From: Microbulbifer sp. Q7
GTDB lineage: Bacteria; Pseudomonadota; Gammaproteobacteria; Pseudomonadales; Cellvibrionaceae
Reading direction: 5' to 3'
Assembly (NCBI RefSeq): GCF_001639145.1
Contig: NZ_LROY01000002.1
Span: 2,483,407-2,547,406, forward strand
DNA length: 64,000 nt
Part shown: piece after piece, positions 35,895-46,400 of the stretch
Layout: every line of letters starts with the position of its first letter
Position numbering within the stretch: the first letter of the stretch is position 1
Translations under genes and position numbers: made by a program
The notes under the pieces: model-generated
Databases searched by the model: none
What the model was told of the DNA's origin: nothing
Seen by the model: the letters and a program-made list of their open reading frames with translations, nothing else

Positions 35895-36731
35895 GTGGTA
35901 CCCGCAATGACAATTTCGAGAGTTACCCCCGCAGCCCTGCTCATCATCGGCTGCCTGCTCGCCGCGGCGAACACCCTCGCCGCGACCGAGCAGCAATCTG
36001 CCCCCGCCAAGCTCAACGCGCTCAGTCGAGTGCAGCTGTCCAGCGAGCTCGCCACACGCATCACCGATGTAAGAGTTCGCGCTGGCGACCGGTTTCAACA
36101 AGGAGATCTTCTCGCGCGCTTCGACTGCACCGAACTACAGGCCAAACTGCGCGGGGCAGAAACCCAACGCGCCCTCGCCCGACGCCAGCTGGAAGCCAAT
36201 ATTTCATTGCGCCAGTTGGGGGGGAATCTCAGTGAGCTGGAAATGGTACAGAGCGAAGCCCAGCTGGCGGAGGCCACCGCTAATGCCGAGGTGCTGCAGC
36301 ACCGCAAAGGTTTTTGCGATGTGCGCGCCCCCTTCGACGGGTTCGTCGTGAATCGTCAGGTGGAACCACACCAGCGCGCGGAGATCGGTACCCCGCTATT
36401 CGAACTCATCGACAATCGCGGGCTGGAGGTAGAGGCCATCATTCCCTCCGGCTGGCTGGAAAAACTGAAGATCGGCGACTTCTTCCAGGTCACCATCAAC
36501 GAAACCGGCCGCCAGTACCGCGCCACGTTACAGCGTATTGTTCCCGTGGTGGATCCAGTGACCCGCACCGTGCGTGTGATAGGGCACATCGACGAAACCG
36601 CCAAGGTCATCGGGTCTCCCGCGCTGCTCATTTCCGGCATGAGCGGAGAAGCCCGCTTCACCCTCGATGAGGGCGCAGAGGACATACTCGCCGACCGCAG
36701 CCAGCCAACGCCCACAAGCGGGGCAAACTGA
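35895..36731 (+). CDS. HlyD-type periplasmic adaptor protein 1
   Basis: 274-278 residues: signal peptide ('ALLIIGCLLAAANTLAA'), a short lipoyl-like half ('TDVRVRAGDRFQQGDLLARFDCTEL'), a coiled-coil hairpin at about 85-125, the second lipoyl half ('CDVRAPFDGFVVNRQVEP') and a beta-barrel domain ending near 260. This is a compact membrane-fusion protein with a cleavable signal instead of a membrane anchor. The start is either GTG 35895 (AGGA 7 nt upstream) or ATG 35907; both keep the signal. The stop is 1 nt before the GTG of adaptor 2, indicating tight coupling. Confidence 0.78.
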   Translation: MVPAMTISRVTPAALLIIGCLLAAANTLAATEQQSAPAKLNALSRVQLSSELATRITDVRVRAGDRFQQGDLLARFDCTELQAKLRGAETQRALARRQLEANISLRQLGGNLSELEMVQSEAQLAEATANAEVLQHRKGFCDVRAPFDGFVVNRQVEPHQRAEIGTPLFELIDNRGLEVEAIIPSGWLEKLKIGDFFQVTINETGRQYRATLQRIVPVVDPVTRTVRVIGHIDETAKVIGSPALLISGMSGEARFTLDEGAEDILADRSQPTPTSGAN

Positions 36732-36732
36732 C

Positions 36733-38040
36733 GTGGACACCCGGCTACTGGAGAAACTGAACAGCTACCTGGCGTTCGAGAAGAAACTGCGCACGGCACA
36801 AAGTGAGCAGCATGTACTACGTATTGTGTGTAACGACAGCCAACCGCTCCTGTCCTTTGATACCTGCTTGTTTTTCAAGGGCGCGCGCCTGAAGCTGGTT
36901 GCCGCATCCAATGTTGCCACCGTCGATGCCACCGCAAGTACTGCCCAACAGTGGCAACAACTGGTGCGCCAAAATATAGAGCCGGCAGGCAATCAGTGGC
37001 CGCTGCAGATTTCTATTGGCCCCAGCACCCAGCAGGAAGCCGGCACCGTAAGGGGCAATGATCAGTTCCTGATAGTGATGCCCCTTTCCACAAGCCTCGG
37101 CTGTATCGCGCTGCTGCGGAGCAAGCCGCTGACACCACAGGAACAGGAAATTCTGAAAGAGCTGGCGGCAAGTGCGCGCCAGGCGCTGCTGGCACTGCGC
37201 GGCGCACGGTCGTTCTCACCAAGACACTGGCTTTCCCGCCGCCCGCTTATGATCGCGGCGATCGTCGCAATGATCTGTGCAGTGCCGGTGCGTCAGAGTG
37301 TTCTCGCGCCGGCAAGTCTTGCCGCCATCGAACCGCGCATCGTCTCATCCCGTATCGACGGGGTTATCCGCAACATTGGCGTGCCACCCAATGCACCGGT
37401 TTCGCCGGGGCAGCTGTTATTCACCCTGGACGATACCGAAGTTACCGCGGAAATCGGTCGTGTGCGTGAGGAAATCGCGCTCTACAGCGAACGCCTGCGC
37501 ATGACCCGGCAATACAATTTTCAGCAAGCCTCCGCCGGGCACAAGCTGGCCGAAGCAGAAACGGATCTGTCCATTCGACACCTGGACCTGGACTACCAGC
37601 AGGCGCAGTTGGAGAAAACCCGCATCACGGCACCCACTGCTGGAGTCGCGATCTACACCGACCAGGCGGAATGGATCGGCCGGCGTGTCTATGCAGGCGA
37701 AAAGGTGATGGAAATTGTACAGACCGACGCGCGCCAGATTCAGATTGATCTTCCCAGTGCCGACGCCATCGCCCTGCCAGAGAATGCCGAAGTGGTGTTT
37801 TATGCAGAGTCCGCTCCTTTTCAACCCATCGAAGCCCATCTGCACTACCACAGCCTGCAGACAAACGAAGGCGAAAACCTTCCCGCGAGCTACCGGCTGC
37901 TTGCCACCATCGCCCAGGATCAACCGGCGATTCGTATCAACACACGCGGTCACGCCCGTATCTACGGTGCGCGGGTACCACTCGCTTACTACCTCCTGCG
38001 CCGCCCCCTGGCCTCCGCCCGACGCTGGCTAGGGGTTTAA
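36733..38040 (+). CDS. HlyD-type adaptor protein 2 with N-terminal GAF-like domain
   Basis: About 435 residues. Residues 1-150 look like a GAF-type sensory domain ('EKLNSYLAFEKKLRTA', 'GCIALLRSKPLTPQEQEILKEL'). One transmembrane helix follows at about 172-190 ('LMIAAIVAMICAVPV'), then an HlyD part with 'VISSRIDGVIRNIGVPPNAPV'-like lipoyl sequence, a coiled coil and 'ITAPTAGVAIYTDQAEWIGRRVYAGEKV'. A cytoplasmic GAF domain on an adaptor is unusual. The start is GTG 36733, directly after the previous stop; an ATG frame at 36667 would overlap the upstream gene by 65 nt. Confidence 0.72.
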   Translation: MDTRLLEKLNSYLAFEKKLRTAQSEQHVLRIVCNDSQPLLSFDTCLFFKGARLKLVAASNVATVDATASTAQQWQQLVRQNIEPAGNQWPLQISIGPSTQQEAGTVRGNDQFLIVMPLSTSLGCIALLRSKPLTPQEQEILKELAASARQALLALRGARSFSPRHWLSRRPLMIAAIVAMICAVPVRQSVLAPASLAAIEPRIVSSRIDGVIRNIGVPPNAPVSPGQLLFTLDDTEVTAEIGRVREEIALYSERLRMTRQYNFQQASAGHKLAEAETDLSIRHLDLDYQQAQLEKTRITAPTAGVAIYTDQAEWIGRRVYAGEKVMEIVQTDARQIQIDLPSADAIALPENAEVVFYAESAPFQPIEAHLHYHSLQTNEGENLPASYRLLATIAQDQPAIRINTRGHARIYGARVPLAYYLLRRPLASARRWLGV

Positions 38041-38060
38041 GCATTTCAAAGAGGTACCCC

Positions 38061-40340
38061 GTGGAACAGGCCCCGGCGCACGCCAGCAACCAATTCGATA
38101 CGCAGCTCCCACCTCCGGGTGAGTGGCCGTTACTGCGCAACGATCTCGTATTTCACCGGGTAGCAGACAATGCAGAATCGCCCAGCTGGCTTCTCTACGA
38201 CCCCCTGCGCGGCCAATACCTGGAGCTCGGGGAAGTAGAGATTCTCATCCTGCAACACTGGCACCGGGGCAGTATCGAGCGCATCATCGCGGCCATCACG
38301 CAACACAACGGCTGCACCATCGAGCCCCGGCGCATCGAAGCACTGCGCCAGTTCTGCCTCAACAACGAATTGTTTCAGTGCAACAGCGATCAGGTCGCGG
38401 AATTCCAGTCCCGGGGTACGGTCACACAAAAGCGCCTGCGGCAGTTACAGCAGACGTTATTCTGGCGGCGTCCACTGTTTACTCCCACGATCAGTAGCCA
38501 GCTACTTGCCCCTCTCGCGCGCTGTACCGCGCGCCCGGTGTTTTATCTATTGCTGGCGGTACTGGCCGCGTTTTGCGCCATTTCCATCGGGCAGCACTGG
38601 CACGAATTCCTCGGCTACTTCAATGCCAGCTGGAACCCGGTGGGTACGCTTACCTTCTTTTGCTGCTACCTGATGTTGAGTGTCTTTCACGAACTCGGCC
38701 ACAGCAGTGTGGCGAGACTTTACGGCGTCCAGTCCAACAGTATTGGTATCGGCCTCATCGCCTTGATGCCCATCATGTACAGCGAGATCACCGACGCCTG
38801 GCGCCTGCCACGCACGGCCCGCCTGCATATATCCGCCGCGGGCGTGGCCTTTGAGCTAACCCTTGGCGTGGCTGCAGCTTTAGCCTGGTGCCTGTTGGAT
38901 GACGGCCCTGTGCGGGCACTGATGTTTTACCTGTTTACCACCTCGCTGATCACCACGCTGCTGATTAACGCCAACCCGCTGATGAAGTTCGATGGATATT
39001 TTTTACTGAGCGATGTAACCGGAGAGAAAAACCTGCACCAGAGTGCAACGAATGCATTGCGCACCCGGGTTTGGTCATTACTCCTGCGCGATATTCAGGC
39101 ACCGCCCGGAGCCAGGCAACGCCTGCTAGCGGGTTTCGGGCTCGCCTGCCTGATCTATCGTCTTTTCATTTTTGCGGTCATCGCCTACGGCGCCTACCTG
39201 TTACTTTTCAAGGTGGCCGGCGTGGTGATTTTCGTGCTCTGCCTCGGGCTGTTGTTCATTGTCCCCGGTATACGGGAATGCAAGATGCTGTGGGCGCAGT
39301 TGCAAAAGCATGAACCTAAAGCCCCCGATCATGCAGAAGCGCCCCCACCAACCGCAGAATCGGACAATGCCATGCCAATGAAAGCAGATGCGGACGCACG
39401 CGCCGCGTTGCGCAACTTTGCACACACCGCTTTCGTGAAAAAGCTGGGAAAGTTTCACGCGGGTGCCCTGATGGCTACTGGGTGCTTTCTGTTGCTTTTG
39501 TTCGTTCCACTGCCCTGGCCCGTGCAAATACCCGCAAGTACCTTCTTTACCGAACATCAGCGCGCCGAAGCGCCCACCAGCGCGCTGTTAAAGACCTTCA
39601 GCCTGACACGGGGCAGCATGGTAGAGGCTGGCCAGCCTCTTGCGGTACTGCAAGACGAGCAACTGGAGTACCGCATCACACGCACCGAAAAAGAATTGCG
39701 CCTGCTCCAGCGGCGCTTGCAAAGTGATGGGTTTGCGCAAAGCCTCGATGCCCTGGATGCCATTTACCTGCAGGATTTACTCAGCAAGCAGCAGTTACTG
39801 CGCGCACTGAATGCCGAGCGCACTTTACTGCAAATCTCGGCAGAGATATCAGGCACGGTGGATTGGGTTCAACCAGGGCTATACCCAGGTCAATTTCTAG
39901 AGCTCAACCAGCCGTTCATCAGTATCGTCAACCGTGACAGCCTCGCCGGACGCGCCTACGCGGAAGCCGAGCAAGTGGCGCGGCTGACAGAATCCTTGTC
40001 ACAGCCTCAATTTAGCGGTCACTTGTTCCTTCAGGGGCAATGGCAGCCCATCGCGGTGCGCGTTCAGGCTATTGAACAAATTGCTTCGCGCGCTGTTCAG
40101 GATCCGGCGCTAGCCTCCGAGCACGGTGGGCCGCTACAGGTCCAGCCAGATAATGCGAGGCGCAGCGCCAAGGCACTGCACCTCATCACGTTCGCACTGG
40201 AAACCCAGCAGCAGGGGGCCCCGGCAGTGACAACCGCACAGCGCACGGGCCACCTGGTACTGCTCGGCAGGCCAGAGAGCCTCGCCGCGTTAATCAGCCG
40301 GCGGATCGCCGGCATTCTCGTCAGAGAGAGTGGCGTTTAG
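38061..40340 (+). CDS. M50-type membrane zinc metalloprotease fused to HlyD-like adaptor domain
   Basis: 759 residues of the 'putative peptide zinc metalloprotease' type. An N-terminal PqqD-like region (about 25-115) precedes several membrane helices. The zinc motif HELGH is at 210-214 ('SVFHELGHSSVARLYG'), and the second M50 motif is at 302-313 ('NANPLMKFDGYF', Asp311 as metal ligand). After about 470 come a further helix ('LMATGCFLLLLFVPLPW') and a HlyD-like lipoyl/coiled-coil half. The family is found in peptide and giant-protein export loci. GTG 38061 is fixed by GAGGT at 38051-38055. It lies between the adaptors and the giant surface protein, so it probably processes or guides that protein during export (inference). 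Confidence 0.8.
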   Translation: MEQAPAHASNQFDTQLPPPGEWPLLRNDLVFHRVADNAESPSWLLYDPLRGQYLELGEVEILILQHWHRGSIERIIAAITQHNGCTIEPRRIEALRQFCLNNELFQCNSDQVAEFQSRGTVTQKRLRQLQQTLFWRRPLFTPTISSQLLAPLARCTARPVFYLLLAVLAAFCAISIGQHWHEFLGYFNASWNPVGTLTFFCCYLMLSVFHELGHSSVARLYGVQSNSIGIGLIALMPIMYSEITDAWRLPRTARLHISAAGVAFELTLGVAAALAWCLLDDGPVRALMFYLFTTSLITTLLINANPLMKFDGYFLLSDVTGEKNLHQSATNALRTRVWSLLLRDIQAPPGARQRLLAGFGLACLIYRLFIFAVIAYGAYLLLFKVAGVVIFVLCLGLLFIVPGIRECKMLWAQLQKHEPKAPDHAEAPPPTAESDNAMPMKADADARAALRNFAHTAFVKKLGKFHAGALMATGCFLLLLFVPLPWPVQIPASTFFTEHQRAEAPTSALLKTFSLTRGSMVEAGQPLAVLQDEQLEYRITRTEKELRLLQRRLQSDGFAQSLDALDAIYLQDLLSKQQLLRALNAERTLLQISAEISGTVDWVQPGLYPGQFLELNQPFISIVNRDSLAGRAYAEAEQVARLTESLSQPQFSGHLFLQGQWQPIAVRVQAIEQIASRAVQDPALASEHGGPLQVQPDNARRSAKALHLITFALETQQQGAPAVTTAQRTGHLVLLGRPESLAALISRRIAGILVRESGV

Positions 40341-40408
40341 CCACATCATTTAATTGCTCGCGGCGCTCGGGAAGTGGCGCCTACAAACCGCAAGGAAAGA
40401 GGTACTCC

Positions 40409-43400
40409 ATGGAAATCAATGCGTTTTCCAGATCATCCCTGGCAGCGGCCATTCAATCACGTGGACGCAAGCTCAGCAGTGTGTGTCACACCCTGGAAAA
40501 GCGCGTGCTGCTGGATGCCTCGGTGGCGGTAGATGCCGGGCAAACATTCAATGATGTATCCGGTCCGGACACTGGCAGCGGTGACGATGCCCAAGTCGCG
40601 GCCTCCCATCAACAGGACAAATCCGAACAGCAACATACCGAGAGCGAAGCGGGTAATTCCCCCGGCACCGTCCAGCACGAGCTGGTGGTCATCGATTTGC
40701 AACTGGACGACGCCCAGGCCCTGGTCGACGACCTGATGGGCCAGGCTGATTCGGTAACCGCGCAGGAGGATAGTTTTCTGATCACCATCGGCGAACGCAG
40801 TATCACATTGCTCACACTGGGCGCCGATGACGGCTTGCATACGGTGACCGAATTTATTCAGCAAAGCGAGCGCGCCTTCAACGCGGTACATCTGGTCTCT
40901 CACGGGGATGCCGGCGGCGTGTCTGTGGGTGGCGAGCAGATTTCGCTGACCAGCCTGCAGGATTTCACCGACGGCAACCACAGTGCGCAACTGCAAAGCT
41001 GGCAAAACCACCTCGCACAAGACGCCGACATTTTGCTCTACGGTTGCAACACCGGTTACAGCCTTACCGGGGAAAGCTTTGTCGAGCAGGTCAGCCTGCT
41101 CACCGGCGCCGATGTGGCCGCTTCCGATGACCCTACCGGTGCGTTGCTGCGTGGCGGCGACTGGGAACTCGAACAACAGCAGGGTGAAGTGGAAACCGAC
41201 ATCGTCTTTTCCAAGCTGCTGCAGGGCGAGTGGCAGGGCCTGCTGGCAGCGACGCCTTCGCTGACCCTGGATGTACCGGCGGAAGACTTTATCAATGAGG
41301 GCACGTCGTTCCAGATCACCTTTGACAATTTGGGGACCGATACCGGTTTTGGACCTTTCGGTGATCTGGTGGTTGGGCCGGGTCTGGTCATTCAGGACGC
41401 AACCGGCCTGGGTGGTAGCCTGACCTTCGAAACGTTCACCTCGGACGGCCTCAACTGGATCGACAGCAAAGGGGAGGTTGTCCAGTTCCACCCGTTTGAC
41501 CGAGCCGAAACAGGCGGCATTCCACTGCCACCGGTGGCGCCGGCGGGTTCCACCTGGTATGCCGCAGAGTTGCCATTCGGCTCGTTCACCCCCGACCAAC
41601 CGGCGTATACCGCCACTGTCACCGCCTTCCTTGACGAATCCGCGGGTGCCCAGGTGGGCGTGCCAATCGCGATCAGCGCGCGAGGCGGATTCTACCTCGG
41701 TGAGCAGGATGCTCTCAATAATCCGGATGTGGATCCGCCGGTGGTCGGCAACCCGGTGGCCGATACCATTACGCCCACGGTGCTGATCGCCGACAAGACA
41801 GTGGCCGATAACGACGGCGACAATAATTCTGTCGGCGATGACAACGAAACGGTGACTGGGCCCAGCGAGGAAATCAAGTGGACGATCAACGTCGACCTCG
41901 CCGACAACACGCCGGTGGAAAACATCGTCATCACCGACCGCATACCGGATAACTTCTATTATCTCGGCAATGTGACGGTGGGAGGAGCCGCGGGCCCATT
42001 CACGCTCGGCACCGACTATGAGATCACCAGTGAACCGGCGATGGGCACAGCCTTGGGAGCGCAGCTGGTCATCACCTTCCTCAACCCGGTGGCCGGCACC
42101 ACCAACGCTGATGATATACAGATTACCTACACCGGCTATGTACCGGATGTGGATGCCAATGGTGACCCGATTGTCATCAATGATGGTGGTACCGAAGCGG
42201 TCATCAATGATGTCGATGTCACGGGTCAATACCAAGGCACCACCGTGACCAGCGATGCCCAGTCCAAGATCATCACCGCCACGTCTCTGGCGGTTCAGAA
42301 AAAAGTTGAAAATATTGCCGATACCGGGGCGCCGGGCTTTACCCCTGGAGACCGTTTGCAATATACGCTGAGTACCCAGATTTCTGATTATGCACAGGTT
42401 TCAAACCTGCAACTCAGCGACGTACTGGGCGATGGCCTGAAATTTGACCCCGACTCGGTCACAATCGAATTTTTCATTGATGGCGCCACCCAAGGGCCGC
42501 AATCCATGACCGCGGCGAATATCAATTTCACCGAGAACCCCGCCCCCGGCAATGGCACGACCAACATTCAGTTCGATGTGTCCCAGGAGTTCCAGGATAT
42601 TGGCCTGTCGCAAAACGGTGTGTTTCTCGGTGATTTATTGAGTGATCTTGTGATCCAGGGAACCACCTCGATTAATATTACATTTGAGGCGGTGATTCTC
42701 GAAAACTATACCGGCGCGCCACTCGCCGGCACGGCAAACGAAACTGTCGACTCCCTGGACAAGCTCAACAACCAGGTCACGGTCTCCGCACGGCTCGACA
42801 ATTCCACCAACCAGGTGACAGTGGATAATAACAGTAACGAGAATGTCACCGTCGCAGGGGTAGATCAGGACAAAACCGTATTCGCCATCAATGGTGACAC
42901 CAATACATCAGCACTGGACCAGATCAAGATTGGCGACCAGGTCACCTTCTCAATCACGGTGGATCTCTCAACACTGGATGTGGAAAGTCTGTCCATTACC
43001 GATTACCTCCCGCAACCGATTTTTGTTGCCAGCACCCCCACGTTTATTGACACCCAGTCCGGCACCAACCTGCCAGGGCTCAATGAATGGGGTTACGGTG
43101 CCAGCACCGATTTCGGCACATTCCCCTCGGGCTACCTGAACAGCGCAAATGTCACCTCAGACAGTGCCGGGAACTCTATCCAATGGGATTATCCTTTGCT
43201 CGCGCAGAACGCCTCCCCGGGGGGCACCATCCAGCTGCTGTTTACCGTAGAAGTTCAGGACCAGGCCTTCGCCGACGGCTTATTTATTACCAACGTTTCC
43301 TCGGTCGGTGTTGGCACGACCACGGGAGTGGTGGACTTGCCGCCGGAAGGCGCCGAGCTGGAGGTGCTCTCGCCGGAAATCGAGGTGACCAAGGGTATTG

Positions 43401-46400
43401 TATCCGGGCTGAACCCCAATGCGGAATACACCCTCACCGACCTGGGCCCGGTGACGTTCGCCCCAGCCGGCACACCCGCGGGCGCGGTCGCACCCTGGTC
43501 GGGAGTCATCAATAGCAGCGGTATTTCCAGTCTTCCCATTGATGCGGACCTGGCCAATGTCGACGCCGGCGATCTGGTGCGATTTGTGATTACCCTGGAA
43601 AATTCCGGGGCGACCGATGCCTATGATGTGCGCATTTCGGATAACCTGCCCGATGGATTCGCCATTCCGACAGGGACCGGGGGCACCAATCTGCAGGTAT
43701 TCACCGGGGCCGGCGACCAGGTGAACTTCACCGGAGATCTGTTCTCCAGCGGCATCACCCTGACGGATCCGGCAGACAGTGCCGGCACCGGCGGCGCGAT
43801 CGGCCAGGGGCGTGACCCGGATAACGGCAGCACGGTACAGTCCGGTGACAATATCGTTGTCATCATTTTTGACCTGGTGCTGGAAGACTCCGTGCGTCCT
43901 AATCAGGTCATCGAGAACACCGCCCAGCTGGAGACCTTTGCCGGGGTAAACAACGGCACAGATTTCACAGCCGGCGCCAAGAACAAGAAATGGCAGGATG
44001 ATGCCCTCGTACAGACGCTGCCAAATACCGTCGAGAAAACCCGCGTCAGTACCTCCATCGTTAACGCCAATAACAGTAACAGCCAGGCCGTCATTGGCGA
44101 GGAGATCACCTACCGGCTGACGCTAACGCTCGCCGAGGGGAGCTCGCCACTGGCAGAAATTGTCGATCGGCTCGACCCCGGGCTTGAGTTTGTGCGTATC
44201 GATAGTGTCAATGTTTCCTCCACCGACGTTACCTCCACGGTCAATCTCGATCCGGCGGGGCTGGCGCCATCTATCAGTGGTCGGGAACTGACGTTTGACC
44301 TGGGCGATCTGACCAATAGCAACCTGGATAATGCGGTTGCGGAAACCATCACCGTGGAATACACGGTAAAAGTCAGCAATGTGCAGGGGAATCAGAGTGG
44401 AACGCAGCGGAACAACAGCGCACGTTTTTTCTGGGATGCCACCGATGACAACACGGACAATCCGACAGAGCAGTCCCGCAACAGCGCGCAAAACACTCGC
44501 ATCATTGAACCGGATTTGAGAATCGACAAAACACTGACGGGCACACCGAGCGTCATCGACGCCAATGACATGATCACTTACCAGATCGTCATTTCCCACT
44601 CCAATGCATCAGACACGGATGCCTTTGACCTTTCATTTACCGATCAGCTACCGGCAGAACTCAACAGCTATATGCTGGTGTCTGCAGTACATTCCAGTCT
44701 CGGCGATATCTCAGGCGACTTCAGCCTCGATGCAACCAGCGGCCTGCTAGAGCTCACTAACAACGATCTTGACCTGCTCAAGGGGGATACGATTACCCTT
44801 GAGGTCAGTGCCATTGTTGATGCGAATATCATCGCGGCAACACAAATATCCAACACCGCCACAGCGCAGTGGACCAGCCTGAATGGCAGCATCACTGGCG
44901 AGCGCACCGGTGTTGATGGCCCTGGCGGGCTGAACAATTACGTTACCGATGATACGTTTCGCTTTACCACCCGCGGTGTCATTGCACAGGACAAATCGGT
45001 GATTGCCAGCAGTATTGAGGACGCTTATAACGGGATCGATGAGGCAGTGATTGGGGAGTCGCTCATCTATGCCGTAACCTTCCTGATTCCGGAAGGATCC
45101 GTGCCACTCGCCCAGGTCAGCGATAACCTCCCTGCAGGCATGGAATTTATCTCGCTGGACGACGTCATTGCCGGGGGCAACCTGACGTCATCGCTTGGCG
45201 ACCTGAACCAGCCGGGCACGGTCAACGCAGTGGTTACGGGCGATCCGCAAGTGGTTACGTTTGCGCTCGGGGATATCAACAATATCGCGGATAACGTGGT
45301 CGATGAGAATGACCAGCTCACACTCGTGTATACGGTGCGTGTCACTAATGTCGCCAGCAATCAGGCGGGTACCGTCCTCACCAATGAGGCGATTTTTGCC
45401 TACGACGTCAACAACAACGGCAACAATACAGATCCGGTTGATCAGGCCGCCATGGAGAGCGTCGACGTCACCGTTTTGGAGCCGGATATTCAGGTCACCA
45501 AGACCAGCGCACGTAACAACGTGGATAATGGCGATCTGGTTGAATACACCATCACGATCGAAAATATGGGCGGGCAGTCTGGCACCCAGGCGTATGATGT
45601 CACCTTCCGTGATCCGCTGCCGCCGGAACTGACCAATGTCAGCTTTGTAGCCATCATCTCTTTTCAGGGCCTTACGGCCGACGTCTCCAATTTCTTTGAT
45701 ATCGTTGGCGGTGAGCTGGTCACCACATTGCAACCGGGTCGCGACCTGCCGCCCGGCGCTACGATTACCATCGAGGTGGCAGGGACTCTCGAGAACACCC
45801 TAGCCGGACAACAGATTTCCAATACCGCCACCGCAGAGTGGACCAGCCTGCCAGATCCGGATCCGAATGAACGTACCGGCACCGATGGCCCCACTGGCCT
45901 CAACAATTACGTTGCCAGCGCTACGGACTTATTTTCAGTGGCTGCCCCCACACTGGAAAAAAACCTGCTCAATACGGACCTGAACGACTCCCTGAATGAC
46001 AACGATGAAGCCACCATTGGTGAGATTGTTACGTTTTCGGTAACTGCCACCCTGCCCGAAGCGGAGCTTACCGGCGTGCTGGTAGACCAATACGGCCCGG
46101 GCTTCGAATTTATCAGCCTTGAGTCGGTGACCTTTAGCGATCCGTCGTCGATTATTCTGGTTGGCTCCATCACGCTGACCGACGACCCGACGGCCAATGA
46201 AGTCACTCTGGACTTCGGCACCCTGATCAATCTCGATACGGACAACACCACCACAGAGAGCGTCACACTCACCTATCGCGTACGCGTACTGGATATCGCC
46301 GCCAACACCGCGGGCAGCATCCTGACCAATAACGCGGTTTTACGCTATGACACCACCGGTGATGGCAACAACAATGCAGAGATCAACGACGATGCAGAAG

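Noticed and set aside
40457..42361. Minus-strand open frame of 634 codons inside the giant gene
   Set aside because: Antisense to the DUF4347 and first DUF11 region, with His/Gly-rich shadow composition and no start signal.
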